Shown: positions 34,381 through 41,793 of the stretch, piece by piece
Layout: the number at the start of each line of letters is the position of its first letter
Position numbering within the stretch: the first letter of the stretch is position 1
Assembly: GCF_005484585.1 (NCBI RefSeq)
Contig: NZ_CP039435.1
Coordinates: 1,488,001-1,552,000 of the forward strand
Reading direction: 5' to 3'
From: Brevundimonas sp. SGAir0440
GTDB taxonomy: Bacteria; Pseudomonadota; Alphaproteobacteria; Caulobacterales; Caulobacteraceae
Length of the DNA stretch: 64,000 nucleotides
Made by a program: the position numbers and the translations under genes
Notes under the pieces: generated by a model
Told to the model about the DNA's origin: nothing
The model's input: only the letters and a program-made list of their open reading frames with translations
Database searches by the model: none

Positions 34381-35607
34381 ATGGCTCTCAATCAACTGCC
34401 CGCCAGCCTTCAGGTGCTGGTGCAAAACGGCACTCTGGATCGCGTTATTCAGGAAGCCCTCAAGCCGAAGCTCGGCTTCCGCTCCATCGCTGAACGTGTC
34501 CCGTTCTCGGCTGGTATCGGCGAAACGATCATCAAGACCCGCGACGGTCTGCGCCCGATTAGGACGGACCCGATTGCCAACGCTGGCCCCGACGACCTGA
34601 ACAGCGGCATGACCGCTTCGAACGGCAACGTCGAGCAATACCGTCTGACCATCAATCGCTACGGCGATCTGGCCAAGACCGAACTGACGATGGATTCCGT
34701 CGCCATTTCGTCCACCTTCCTGAAGAACGCCCGCAACATGGCCCTTCAGTCGGAAGCCTCGGTTGACGCTCTGGCTCGCAACGCCCTCTTCAGCGCATAC
34801 GGCGCGGCCAACACCGAAGTCAAAACGACCCTCGGCGCCGCTGGCGACACCATCACCGTTCTGAACGTCGCTGGCTTCGAAGCTGGTCAGGCGGTCAAGG
34901 TCGGTGACACGGTTTACACCGTCCTGACCGTCACCCCGACCTCGGGCACCGAAGGCACGATCAAGTTCGCCACCAGCGTCTCGGTCGCCAACGGCACCGC
35001 CGGTCGTCCGGTCGTCGGCGAAACCGCTGGCCTGATCCTCCGTCCGGGCAACAAGGCGTCGGCATCGGCTCTGGTCGCCACCGACTTCCTGTCGGCTTCT
35101 GCGATCCTCGCAGCCAAGGCCAAGATGGAAGCCAACGCGGTCCCCGGCCCGTATGTGATGTTCGTCCACCCGGAAGCCATGCCCGGTCTGTATGCTGACC
35201 CGCTCTTCCAAGCGTTCCACAACGGTTCGAACGGTTCGGACGAATGGAAGGACGGCGAAATCGAGCGCGCTCTTGGCGTCCGCTTCGTCAAGACCAACAT
35301 GGCGATCAAGAATGGGTCGGTCTACCGCTCCATCCTCGTCGGTCAGGACACGCTGGTTGAAGGCGTCTACACCAACAACGCCTACGCCAACCAAGACGAG
35401 TATCGTGGCGCCCACTACATCACGTTCGAAAACGGCGTGGCTCAAATCGTCCGCGCTCCGCTGGACGTTCTGGGTGGCTGGATCAGCCAAGCATGGACCT
35501 ACATCGGCGGCTTCGCAGCCCCGGTGGACGCGCTGGCTACCTCGGCCAACATCCCGACCGCGAACGGTCGTGCGCTGAAGCGCGCGATCATCCTCGAACA
35601 CTCGTAA
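34381..35607 (+). CDS. Major capsid protein
   Basis: The 408-residue product has an HK97-like plan. An N-terminal arm leads to ERVPFSAGIGETIIKTRDGL, then GNVEQYRLTINRYGDLAKTE and a long spine helix. An inserted beta-rich domain of about 80 residues (TTLGAAGDTITVLNVAGFEA to AGLILRPGNKASASALVATD) is followed by the A-domain (GPYVMFVHPEAMPGLYADPL) and a C-terminal part with APLDVLGGWISQAWTYIGGF. The gene is followed by its own terminator, which would set high capsid expression apart from downstream genes. Confidence 0.9.
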   Translation: MALNQLPASLQVLVQNGTLDRVIQEALKPKLGFRSIAERVPFSAGIGETIIKTRDGLRPIRTDPIANAGPDDLNSGMTASNGNVEQYRLTINRYGDLAKTELTMDSVAISSTFLKNARNMALQSEASVDALARNALFSAYGAANTEVKTTLGAAGDTITVLNVAGFEAGQAVKVGDTVYTVLTVTPTSGTEGTIKFATSVSVANGTAGRPVVGETAGLILRPGNKASASALVATDFLSASAILAAKAKMEANAVPGPYVMFVHPEAMPGLYADPLFQAFHNGSNGSDEWKDGEIERALGVRFVKTNMAIKNGSVYRSILVGQDTLVEGVYTNNAYANQDEYRGAHYITFENGVAQIVRAPLDVLGGWISQAWTYIGGFAAPVDALATSANIPTANGRALKRAIILEHS

Positions 35608-35633
35608 GAGTTTCGCCGGAAACGGAAGATCAG

Positions 35634-35667
35634 AAAGGCCGGTGGGGGAAACCTCACCGGCCTTTTC
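35634..35667 (+). terminator. Terminator after the major capsid protein gene
   Basis: An 11-bp stem (AAAGGCCGGTG with CACCGGCCTTT) is followed by TTCTCTG. It separates the capsid transcript from downstream genes. Confidence 0.85.
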
Positions 35668-35704
35668 TCTGATATGGGTGGTCTCGAAAAATCGAGGGAA
35701 ATCC

Positions 35705-36136
35705 GTGCGCCATCAACTCACCGGAAACGCAGGGCTTTATCACGTCGCACGCGAACTCTCCCGACGCGGCTGGCATGTCATGCCCACTGTCCGCAACGCG
35801 CGGGGCGCAGACCTCTACGCCGCTACGGACGATGAAATCCGTGTTCTTCCGATCCAGTCCAAGGCTTTGGCGAAACGCTCGCCGGTCCCATTGGGTGGGT
35901 CGCTTGATACGCTACGATCCTACTGGTGGGTCATCACGATCAACGCCAACACGGCGTCGCCGACTTGCTACATTATGACGAAGGAAGAAGTGAAGGCCGC
36001 CGCCCACCGGGGCGTAAACGACGCCGGTAAGGTGTCTTATTGGCTCCAACCGAAGTCATATGCCCTTTCAATCTATGAGGAAGCTTGGGACCGGCTTGGA
36101 AGCCCAGACCCCGAAGAAGTCCTCCCGACTGAATGA
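35705..36136 (+). CDS. PD-(D/E)XK-like nuclease domain protein
   Basis: The 143-residue product starts at the GTG at 35705, after GAGGGAA (first residues VRHQLTGNAGLYHVARELSR). An upstream in-frame start overlaps the terminator and was not used. The motif NARGADLYA followed by RVLPIQSK is the D-(X)n-(E/Q)-X-K pattern of a PD-(D/E)XK nuclease, with Gln in place of Glu. The later part is LDTLRSYWWVITINANTASP and YWLQPKSYAL. Small proteins with this plan recur in alphaproteobacterial phages and mobile elements. The role could be a Holliday-junction or restriction-like endonuclease; no methylase partner lies next to it. Confidence 0.7.
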   Translation: MRHQLTGNAGLYHVARELSRRGWHVMPTVRNARGADLYAATDDEIRVLPIQSKALAKRSPVPLGGSLDTLRSYWWVITINANTASPTCYIMTKEEVKAAAHRGVNDAGKVSYWLQPKSYALSIYEEAWDRLGSPDPEEVLPTE

Positions 36137-36172
36137 ACCTATAGCGCGGGGCCGTAATACGGGTCGCCCGGA

Positions 36173-36178
36173 TAAATA
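36173..36178 (+). promoter_or_regulatory. TAAATA box 5 nt before the start codon at 36184
   Basis: CCCGGATAAATACTGCTATG: the box ends 5 bases before the ATG, with no ribosome binding site. Confidence 0.65.
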
Positions 36179-36183
36179 CTGCT

Positions 36184-36570
36184 ATGAGCGCAGCAGTATT
36201 CACCGACACCGAAAAGACCGACATTCGCCGGTTCATGGGCTATCCGCCCCGTGGCACCGACATGAACAGCATGCTGTTCGGCGTGTTGGTCAATGACGAA
36301 GGCGTGCTGGAATACCGCATGGGCCTTCTGACCGAGGAAGAGGGCGTTCAGGTCCGCAAGTATCTGAAGGCTCTGAAGAGCCTTGAAGATGCGATCCTTA
36401 CTGCTGCTGACAATCTTGAAGACGACGTGCTTGGCCCGCTGAAGCGCAACAAGACCGAAATTGCAGAGCGCACCGCCCTGTATGACGCATGGCGCAAGCG
36501 CCTGTGCCAGTTCCTTCAGTTGAAGCCCGGCCCCGGCCTCCGCACCGGCGGCGTCCATTGGGTGGTCTGA
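36184..36570 (+). CDS. Head-tail connector adaptor candidate
   Basis: The 128-residue product is helical (TDTEKTDIRRFMGYPPRGTD, then KYLKALKSLEDAILTAADNL, with LYDAWRKRLCQFLQL near the end). Size, helix content and place directly after capsid fit a head-tail adaptor that docks under the portal. No specific family is claimed. The gene starts 5 bases after a TAAATA box, so it opens a new transcription unit running through connector, tail terminator and sheath genes. Confidence 0.6.
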   Translation: MSAAVFTDTEKTDIRRFMGYPPRGTDMNSMLFGVLVNDEGVLEYRMGLLTEEEGVQVRKYLKALKSLEDAILTAADNLEDDVLGPLKRNKTEIAERTALYDAWRKRLCQFLQLKPGPGLRTGGVHWVV

Positions 36571-37209
36571 ATGGATCGCGTCTCGGCACAGCCGAAGCTT
36601 GATCGCGGATACGGCAAGATCGCTCGCAAGCTCGGGCGAACATACGCCCAATACCGTGCGTCCACGGCGTTCAACCCCATTTCAGATCAGAACAAGGTCG
36701 GTGATCTGGACTGCTTGTTCGACCCCAAGTCGGACTTCAGCGTTCAGCGCGTTGCCCTTCATGGCAAGCCGATCTGGTTTGCTGCGGTGGACCGCACGAC
36801 CGTCGAGGTCGGTGACTACTTCGTTGGCGACAACGGGACATGGTTCATCGCGTCGATGCAGGACATCGCCCCAACGATGGCCGTGAAGTGCAATGCCGTC
36901 GCCTCGATCTATCGCCCCGGCTCTGGCCAGCACGATCCCTATTATCCCGCCACCGAGGGCACGCACACGGACACCCTGACGGGATGGCCGGTGTCGTTCC
37001 TCGAAGGCACGAAGGGCGAACGGTCGGTGCTGAACGGGCCACTGGATACCCGCGTGCCATGGTTCGACGTGCTGATGCCTGTCTTCAACACCGGCGACGT
37101 GCGGACCCATGATCGGCTGCGTCTCGATGACGGCACCGAGTGGGTGATTTCGTCCCCTGAACTGACTGAACTCGGCTGGCGCCTGACCTGCGGGCTGGTG
37201 ACGCCATGA
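36571..37209 (+). CDS. Head completion or neck protein candidate
   Basis: The 212-residue product follows the adaptor gene without a gap. It starts MDRVSAQPKLDRGYGKIARK and has two beta-rich parts: FSVQRVALHGKPIWFAAVDR to YFVGDNGTWFIASMQDIAP, and LRLDDGTEWVISSPELTELG at the end. This resembles stopper or neck proteins, and the last part fits a small beta barrel. The overlap of four bases with the next gene indicates translational coupling. Confidence 0.6.
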   Translation: MDRVSAQPKLDRGYGKIARKLGRTYAQYRASTAFNPISDQNKVGDLDCLFDPKSDFSVQRVALHGKPIWFAAVDRTTVEVGDYFVGDNGTWFIASMQDIAPTMAVKCNAVASIYRPGSGQHDPYYPATEGTHTDTLTGWPVSFLEGTKGERSVLNGPLDTRVPWFDVLMPVFNTGDVRTHDRLRLDDGTEWVISSPELTELGWRLTCGLVTP

Positions 37210-38123
37210 TCGACCTTTCCGACATCGAGAACGCATTTATCGCCAGCCTCGGGGAGGCTCTGACCGGCTCGGGCATGATCGCTAATCCACCGGTCGCCCG
37301 TCCGAACACGCGCGGGATCACGAACACCAAGGGACAGACCGTCGAAATCCGCATCAAACGCGGCTTCCCTGTCTCTGACGCCATCAATGACGACATGACC
37401 GCCGGTCGCGTCCTGATCGTGGTTGGCCCGGAATCAGGCATGACCCGCATCCTGAAGCCGCTGCGTTCTCCCCCTATCATCACCCGCACCGTGCCGATCA
37501 CGATGTCTGTCCAAGTCACCGATCCCACGGTGATGATCAACGGCATCGCCACAGCCGGGCAGGTTGTCGGCATCGGCGTCGGAAGCACGGGCTATGCCTA
37601 CCGCTGCGTTGGCGGCGAGACGGCTTCCGTCGTTGCACAGAGCCTCGCCAGCCAGATCAACGGCGCCCAAGTGTCGATGAACCAAATCTATGTGCCCGGC
37701 GGCCACAAGCTGATCGCCGGTGTCGTCTCGGACAGCTTCACCAGCGTCGAAGTGGCGCGTCAGGTCCAAGCCTTCCGCATCGCGATCTATGCCCCCACGC
37801 CCGCGATCCGCGACGCTATCGGCCGTCTGATCAGCCCGACGCTGATGCAGGTCCGCCGGTTCGAACTGGAATACGGCGTCACCAACGCACCGAAATATCT
37901 GAACGTCTGGACTGACGACGCGACGGCCAAGGCTGGCGTCTTCAAGCGCGTTGAGCGATGGGGAGTCGAATATCCCACAAATGCCGTCGAGCAAGTGCCG
38001 GGCGTTTTGTTTGCTGGTCTAAATAGTAGTGGAAAGTTGGTCGGCCAGTTCCACCCGGATGGACCTATCACGATTGAAAGGATCATCAATGTTTGGACTG
38101 GTTGTTCTAACCGATTTCGATGA
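37206..38123 (+). CDS. Tail terminator/completion protein candidate
   Basis: The 305-residue product starts MIDLSDIENAFIASLGEALT. The segment SDAINDDMTAGRVLIVVGPE and the repeated beta/alpha part (FRIAIYAPTPAIRDAIGRLI) resemble phage tail-completion proteins that cap the tube before head attachment. It overlaps the small next gene by 35 bases. A TAAATA box lies within its C-terminal coding part at 38020. Confidence 0.55.
   Translation: MIDLSDIENAFIASLGEALTGSGMIANPPVARPNTRGITNTKGQTVEIRIKRGFPVSDAINDDMTAGRVLIVVGPESGMTRILKPLRSPPIITRTVPITMSVQVTDPTVMINGIATAGQVVGIGVGSTGYAYRCVGGETASVVAQSLASQINGAQVSMNQIYVPGGHKLIAGVVSDSFTSVEVARQVQAFRIAIYAPTPAIRDAIGRLISPTLMQVRRFELEYGVTNAPKYLNVWTDDATAKAGVFKRVERWGVEYPTNAVEQVPGVLFAGLNSSGKLVGQFHPDGPITIERIINVWTGCSNRFR
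38020..38025 (+). promoter_or_regulatory. TAAATA box upstream of the small tail gene and sheath gene
   Basis: GGTCTAAATAGTAG lies inside the end of the upstream gene, 63 bases before the start at 38089 and 242 before the sheath start. It could drive sheath and tube expression. Confidence 0.4.
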
Positions 38124-38268
38124 CTTCAAGGCCGGTGACCACATCACCGATCCGAAGCTTGTCGCCGAATACCAAGAAACGCGCCCGATGTTCGTGGTGG
38201 CGGTCAAGAAGGCAAAGGCCCGTAAAGCCGCCGCCCAAAAACAAGAAGAACAGAAGGAAACTGTCTAA
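38089..38268 (+). CDS. Small phage protein between completion and sheath genes
   Basis: The 59-residue product starts at the ATG at 38089, after AAAGGATC (MFGLVVLTDFDDFKAGDHIT). The C terminus is strongly basic (AVKKAKARKAAAQKQEEQKE). Its stop overlaps the sheath ATG (TAATG). No family is recognised; the tight coupling suggests an assembly role for the tail. Confidence 0.65.
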   Translation: MFGLVVLTDFDDFKAGDHITDPKLVAEYQETRPMFVVAVKKAKARKAAAQKQEEQKETV

Positions 38269-39794
38269 TGATTGTCCTCGAAGGCACTCTGAACATGAAC
38301 GCTCTTGGCGTTCCCGGTGTTTACACCACGATCCGCAAGCCGCGTGCCCGCTCTCTGAATGGCGTTCCTACCAACGTCCTCGGTGTCGTCGGTTCGGCTT
38401 CTTGGGGACCGGTCAACGTCCCCGTCACCTGCGATCTGGCTGGCTATCTGGCCACCTTCGGCCCGGTGATGAACCGTCAGTTTGACGCTGGCACGGTTTG
38501 CGCCGTCGCCGCCGCTCAAGCTGCTGAAAGCTTCATCGTCGTTCGTGCTGCTGGCACCGGCGCCGCCGCAGCCACCTGCGCTGTTGCCGCGACTGCTGGC
38601 CCCTCGGGCGCAACCCTGACCGGCAAGTATGTCGGTTCACTCGGCAACGACCTGACCATCCGCTTCACGGCTGGTTCCAAGGCCAACACCGTCCGCGCCG
38701 TCCTGTCCTCGGGCAAGCTGTCCAAGGTCGAAGAATATGACAACCTGTCGAACGTCGTGGCCGAGTTCTGGCCCGCCCTGATCGCCGCGATCAACACGGG
38801 CGCCGGTGTCCGCGCCGCTTCGGATTTGGTCATCGCTTCCGCCGGTGGCACTCCCACCGCGATCCCGGCTCTGACCGCGACGGCTCAAGCCTTCACTGGC
38901 GGTGCTGACGGCACGACTGTTGCTGCTGACCTGATCGGCACGGACGGCGCATCGCGCACCGGCATGTATCAGCTTCGCGATACTGCTGCGGCTGTCGCTG
39001 TCCTCGCTGACATCGACGGTTCGGCTCTGGCCAACATCGAGGCTTTCGGCCGCGAAGAGGGGATCGTCATGGTCGTCGCTGGCCCGGCTGGTCAAACCAT
39101 CGCCCAAGCCAAGACCGCCAAGGCTTCCATCGACAGCGCATGGGTCCACTATCTGCTTGGTGACCACATCTACTGGCGCGACCTGACCAACGGCGTCACC
39201 CGTCTGGTCAACCCGTCCGCGTTCGACGCTGGCAAGCTGGTCGGCATGTCGCCCGAGCAATCGGCCCTGAACAAGCCGCTGGCTGGCATCCTCGGCTCGC
39301 AGAAGTCGGGTCTGGCCCAAGGTTCGGCCTCGCAGTATAGCCGCGCCGAAAAGGCGGACATGTTCCGCAACGGCATCGACGTGATCGCCTTCCGTTCGCC
39401 GGGCGGCAACTACTGGTCGGTCGCTGGTGGCGTGAACACGTCCAGCAACCCGGACACCAACGGCGACAACTACGCCCGCGTCATGGACTACCTCGCCTCG
39501 ACGGTTGATTCCGGTATGGGCAGCGAAATCGGTGGCGTGATCAACGCGGACACGTTCCGCAACGTCACGACCCGTCTCGATACCTTCCTCGGCAACTGCG
39601 TCTCGGCTGGCATCCTGTCGAACGACGAAGATGGCAACCCGCCCTACGTCGTCCTCTGCGACAAGTCGAACAACCCGCAATCGCGCACCAGCCTTGGCTA
39701 TCTGCAAGTCGATGTGCAGGTCCGATTCCAGTCGATCACGCGCTACCTCACGATCAACGTCGAAGGCGGTCAGACCGTCGTCCTCGTCCGCTAA
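38268..39794 (+). CDS. Contractile tail sheath protein
   Basis: The 508-residue product has typical sheath features: LGVPGVYTTIRKPRARSLNG near the N terminus (or from an internal Met, MNALGVPG), VLGVVGSASWGPVNVPVTCD, a variable outer domain with EGIVMVVAGPAGQTIAQAKT, and the C-terminal conserved part with ADMFRNGIDVIAFRSPGGNY. It ends VQVRFQSITRYLTINVEGGQ. The sheath surrounds the tube and shortens on infection, so the phage is a myovirus. Both a longer and a shorter start are possible; the longer one overlaps the preceding stop and is given. Confidence 0.93.
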   Translation: MIVLEGTLNMNALGVPGVYTTIRKPRARSLNGVPTNVLGVVGSASWGPVNVPVTCDLAGYLATFGPVMNRQFDAGTVCAVAAAQAAESFIVVRAAGTGAAAATCAVAATAGPSGATLTGKYVGSLGNDLTIRFTAGSKANTVRAVLSSGKLSKVEEYDNLSNVVAEFWPALIAAINTGAGVRAASDLVIASAGGTPTAIPALTATAQAFTGGADGTTVAADLIGTDGASRTGMYQLRDTAAAVAVLADIDGSALANIEAFGREEGIVMVVAGPAGQTIAQAKTAKASIDSAWVHYLLGDHIYWRDLTNGVTRLVNPSAFDAGKLVGMSPEQSALNKPLAGILGSQKSGLAQGSASQYSRAEKADMFRNGIDVIAFRSPGGNYWSVAGGVNTSSNPDTNGDNYARVMDYLASTVDSGMGSEIGGVINADTFRNVTTRLDTFLGNCVSAGILSNDEDGNPPYVVLCDKSNNPQSRTSLGYLQVDVQVRFQSITRYLTINVEGGQTVVLVR

Positions 39795-39818
39795 CAACAA
39801 TAAGAAAAGGACAGGATC

Positions 39819-40259
39819 ATGCCAGTCTCTAACGGTTCCAACTCTTTCAGCATCGGTCGCGATGGGGCGTTCAAGCTTCAGGTCGGCAACCAAACCTTCG
39901 ACCTCGAAAATTGCACGGGCTTCGACCAAAAGCAGGAAACTGCTGCGGTCAACGTCGATCCGGTTCGCGGCCTCCAACTCTTCGGTGAAATCCCGAAGGG
40001 CTGGTCGGGCAGCTTCGAGGTCTACCGCAAGAACGCCGAACTGGACCGCCTCTTCGCGGCCATGGAAGCCAACTTTAACAACTCGGGCACGCTGCTGAAC
40101 GCCACGCTCTTCGGCTACATTGACGAAGCCGGTGGTGGCCAAACGATCTACAAGTTCACCGGCGTTTCGCTGAAGATGGACGACGGCGGCACCTACGCAG
40201 CCGACAAGGAAGTCAAACAGAAGATCAGCTTCAAGGCGCAAACCCGCGAAGTGAAGTGA
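39819..40259 (+). CDS. Tail tube protein
   Basis: The 146-residue product has the size and beta-rich composition of myovirus tube proteins. Segments include SFSIGRDGAFKLQVGNQTFD, VNVDPVRGLQLFGEIPKGWS and IYKFTGVSLKMDDGGTYAAD, ending VKQKISFKAQTREVK. It lies 24 bases after the sheath gene with AAAAGGACAGG as ribosome binding site, as expected for the sheath-tube pair. Confidence 0.9.
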   Translation: MPVSNGSNSFSIGRDGAFKLQVGNQTFDLENCTGFDQKQETAAVNVDPVRGLQLFGEIPKGWSGSFEVYRKNAELDRLFAAMEANFNNSGTLLNATLFGYIDEAGGGQTIYKFTGVSLKMDDGGTYAADKEVKQKISFKAQTREVK

Positions 40260-40263
40260 TCGG

Positions 40264-40355
40264 ACTCCCGTAGCTTTAGATGGCTGACAGCGGCCCCGGT
40301 TATCCGGGGCGTCGGGGAAACCTCAACGCTGGTTCGAATCCAGCCGGGATTGCCA
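40264..40355 (+). tRNA. Phage tRNA-like gene, class II shape, odd anticodon arm
   Basis: It starts five bases after the tube gene stop and reads as a tRNA with encoded CCA. The acceptor is ACTCCCG/CGGGATT (six of seven pairs), the D stem is 3 bp (GCT/AGC), and a long variable arm with its own stem lies at 311-327. The T arm GCTGGTTCGAATCCAGC is perfect. The anticodon arm is GCCCC, an 8-base loop GGTTATCC, GGGGC; alternatively it closes into a stem with a 4-base loop. A normal 7-base loop cannot be formed, so no amino acid is assigned. A terminator follows directly. Confidence 0.6.
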
Positions 40356-40359
40356 AATC

Positions 40360-40390
40360 AAAAGGGCGTCGGAGTGATCCGGCGCCCTTT
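40360..40390 (+). terminator. Terminator after the tRNA-like gene
   Basis: AAAGGGCGTCGGA and TCCGGCGCCCTTT pair around the loop GTGA, starting five bases after the CCA. The T tract is short. It closes the sheath-tube-tRNA unit. Confidence 0.7.
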
Positions 40391-40561
40391 GCGTTCACGG
40401 GGTCGGGCAACGAAACCAGCGACTGAAATTTGGTTGACGCCGAGCCGATCTGTGAGACCATCTTTGCGCGCTGAAAGTAATACCTTGAGACTTTCAGTAA
40501 ACGCCAGCAAATCCGGTTGACGGAGACCGAATCCATGAGAGGCTTTCAATAGAAAGCATTC

Positions 40562-41392
40562 ATGGAGAGCTATTTGAGCGACAATGATAACAATCCTGAC
40601 GCGGGTAATAAATACTCCGTGTCTAACGATAATATCTCTCCGACTTCGCTTGTCATCAACGACGACTGCTTGAACGCTATGCGTGACATGGCTGATGGCT
40701 CTTTCCACGCAATCGCGTTCAGCCCTCCTTACAACCTTGGAACTTCCACGGGCGGTGGGATCAAGGGTTCGGGCAAGACGGGGAAGTGGACCGGCGCCAA
40801 GCTGGCTGACGGCTACGACACCTTCGATGACGCAATGCCTCGCGCCGATTACGTCCGTTGGCAGAAGGAAGTTTTGAGCGAGTGCTGGCGATTGCTCGCT
40901 GATGATGGCGCGATTTTCTACCAGCACCATGAGCGCGTTCAGGCTGGCGTTCTGCAAACGCCTCACGATCTGAACCCCGGTCTTCCGCATCGTCAGACGC
41001 TCTATTGGGACCGTGGCTCCAGCCATTGCTTCAACCACACTTTCGCGACGCCGATTCACGAAGTGGTCTACATTTTTGCGAAGCCGAAATTCGCGTTCAG
41101 AAAGAGCCACGGCCTGAAAACGGTGTTTCGCATGGGCAAAGACCACGGCAACCCCCACCCGGCGCCGTTCCCTGTCGAACTCCCTCAAATGTTGATCGCG
41201 GCTCTGAAGCCCGAACACACTAACATCCTCGACCCGTTCAGCGGCTCGGGGTCAACTGGCGTCGCGGCTAAACGTGAAGGTCGGAACTTTGTCGGTATCG
41301 AGTTGAGCGAGAAATATGCGGCTGAATCGCGTGTCCGCATCGCCAACGACAATGGCGCAAGGCTGGACGTGAAGCCTTCGAAGAAATCCTAA
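40562..41392 (+). CDS. DNA adenine methyltransferase, beta class
   Basis: The 276-residue product has the catalytic motif SPPYNLG near residue 54 and the SAM-binding motif LDPFSGSGSTGVAAKREGRN near residue 225. The catalytic motif comes first, which is the beta order as in CcrM. The substrate-recognition region lies between (FYQHHERVQAGVLQTPHDLN). It probably makes N6-methyladenine (N4-methylcytosine cannot be excluded) and may protect phage DNA or affect promoters. The ATG at 40562 sits in an inverted repeat (GGCTTTCAATAGAAAGC) that could hide the start. The first 30 residues are Asn/Asp-rich and not part of the core. Confidence 0.88.
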   Translation: MESYLSDNDNNPDAGNKYSVSNDNISPTSLVINDDCLNAMRDMADGSFHAIAFSPPYNLGTSTGGGIKGSGKTGKWTGAKLADGYDTFDDAMPRADYVRWQKEVLSECWRLLADDGAIFYQHHERVQAGVLQTPHDLNPGLPHRQTLYWDRGSSHCFNHTFATPIHEVVYIFAKPKFAFRKSHGLKTVFRMGKDHGNPHPAPFPVELPQMLIAALKPEHTNILDPFSGSGSTGVAAKREGRNFVGIELSEKYAAESRVRIANDNGARLDVKPSKKS

Positions 41393-41399
41393 CAGTCGT

Positions 41400-41630
41400 T
41401 CAGTCGCATTGGGGACCGGCGCAGCGGATGCCAGCCGGATCATACCACCAGCCGGGCATATCCTTGCCCGCCTCGGGTTGTTGGGGATTGGTCGGGGCAA
41501 GGGGAGCCGTGATCGGTCCTCTGGGGTCTTGAACCGAAGTGAATTCGTGAGGCTGCGAAATGCTGGCGAGGGTGATCCCTCCGACCAAAACGCCGATAGC
41601 CCCTGCGATGTAAACCAGCTTCCTGACCAT
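41400..41630 (-). CDS. Small minus-strand membrane or exported protein
   Basis: The 76-residue product starts MVRKLVYIAGAIGVLVGGIT, a signal anchor or signal peptide, followed by a Pro-rich stretch and a C terminus with two Cys (DPAGIRCAGPQCD). It runs opposite to all neighbouring late genes. Its ATG lies 5 bases after a TAAATA box on the minus strand, which supports both the gene and the box. The function is unknown. Confidence 0.65.
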   Translation of the reverse strand: MVRKLVYIAGAIGVLVGGITLASISQPHEFTSVQDPRGPITAPLAPTNPQQPEAGKDMPGWWYDPAGIRCAGPQCD

Positions 41631-41635
41631 AGTGT

Positions 41636-41641
41636 TATTTA
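41636..41641 (-). promoter_or_regulatory. Minus-strand TAAATA box 5 nt before the start codon at 41630
   Basis: On the minus strand the sequence reads CTTAAATAACACTATG. The spacing equals that of the plus-strand copies, in the opposite orientation, which argues against chance. Confidence 0.65.
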
Positions 41642-41673
41642 AGATATGGCGCCGATTTACAGGTGTCTACCCC

Positions 41674-41733
41674 TAAATACGAGTGTCCTTCTCCGGGGAC
41701 AACAGACGCGGCACAGCATGTCCTCGCTAAATA
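41674..41733 (+). promoter_or_regulatory. Two TAAATA boxes upstream of the tail chaperone gene
   Basis: CCCTAAATACGAGTG (box 41674-41679) and CGCTAAATACTGGTG (box 41728-41733) lie 120 and 60 bases before the chaperone ATG. Each has a GTG 3 bases later; the first opens a 17-codon frame ending at the TAA of the second box. These could be tandem promoters. Confidence 0.5.
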
Positions 41734-41793
41734 CTGGTGCGGCTTGCTGTGTCGCGTCGCACTAATAATTAGCCCCGGAAAAGGTATACACAA

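Noticed and set aside
32251..40241. Long minus-strand frames opposite portal, capsid and sheath genes
   Set aside because: Each mirrors a well-supported structural gene on the plus strand and lacks a ribosome binding site or recognisable domains.
40609..40614. TAAATA inside the methyltransferase gene
   Set aside because: It lies within the coding sequence, has no start codon at the fixed distance in a good frame, and differs in flanking bases (GTAATAAATAC); probably chance.
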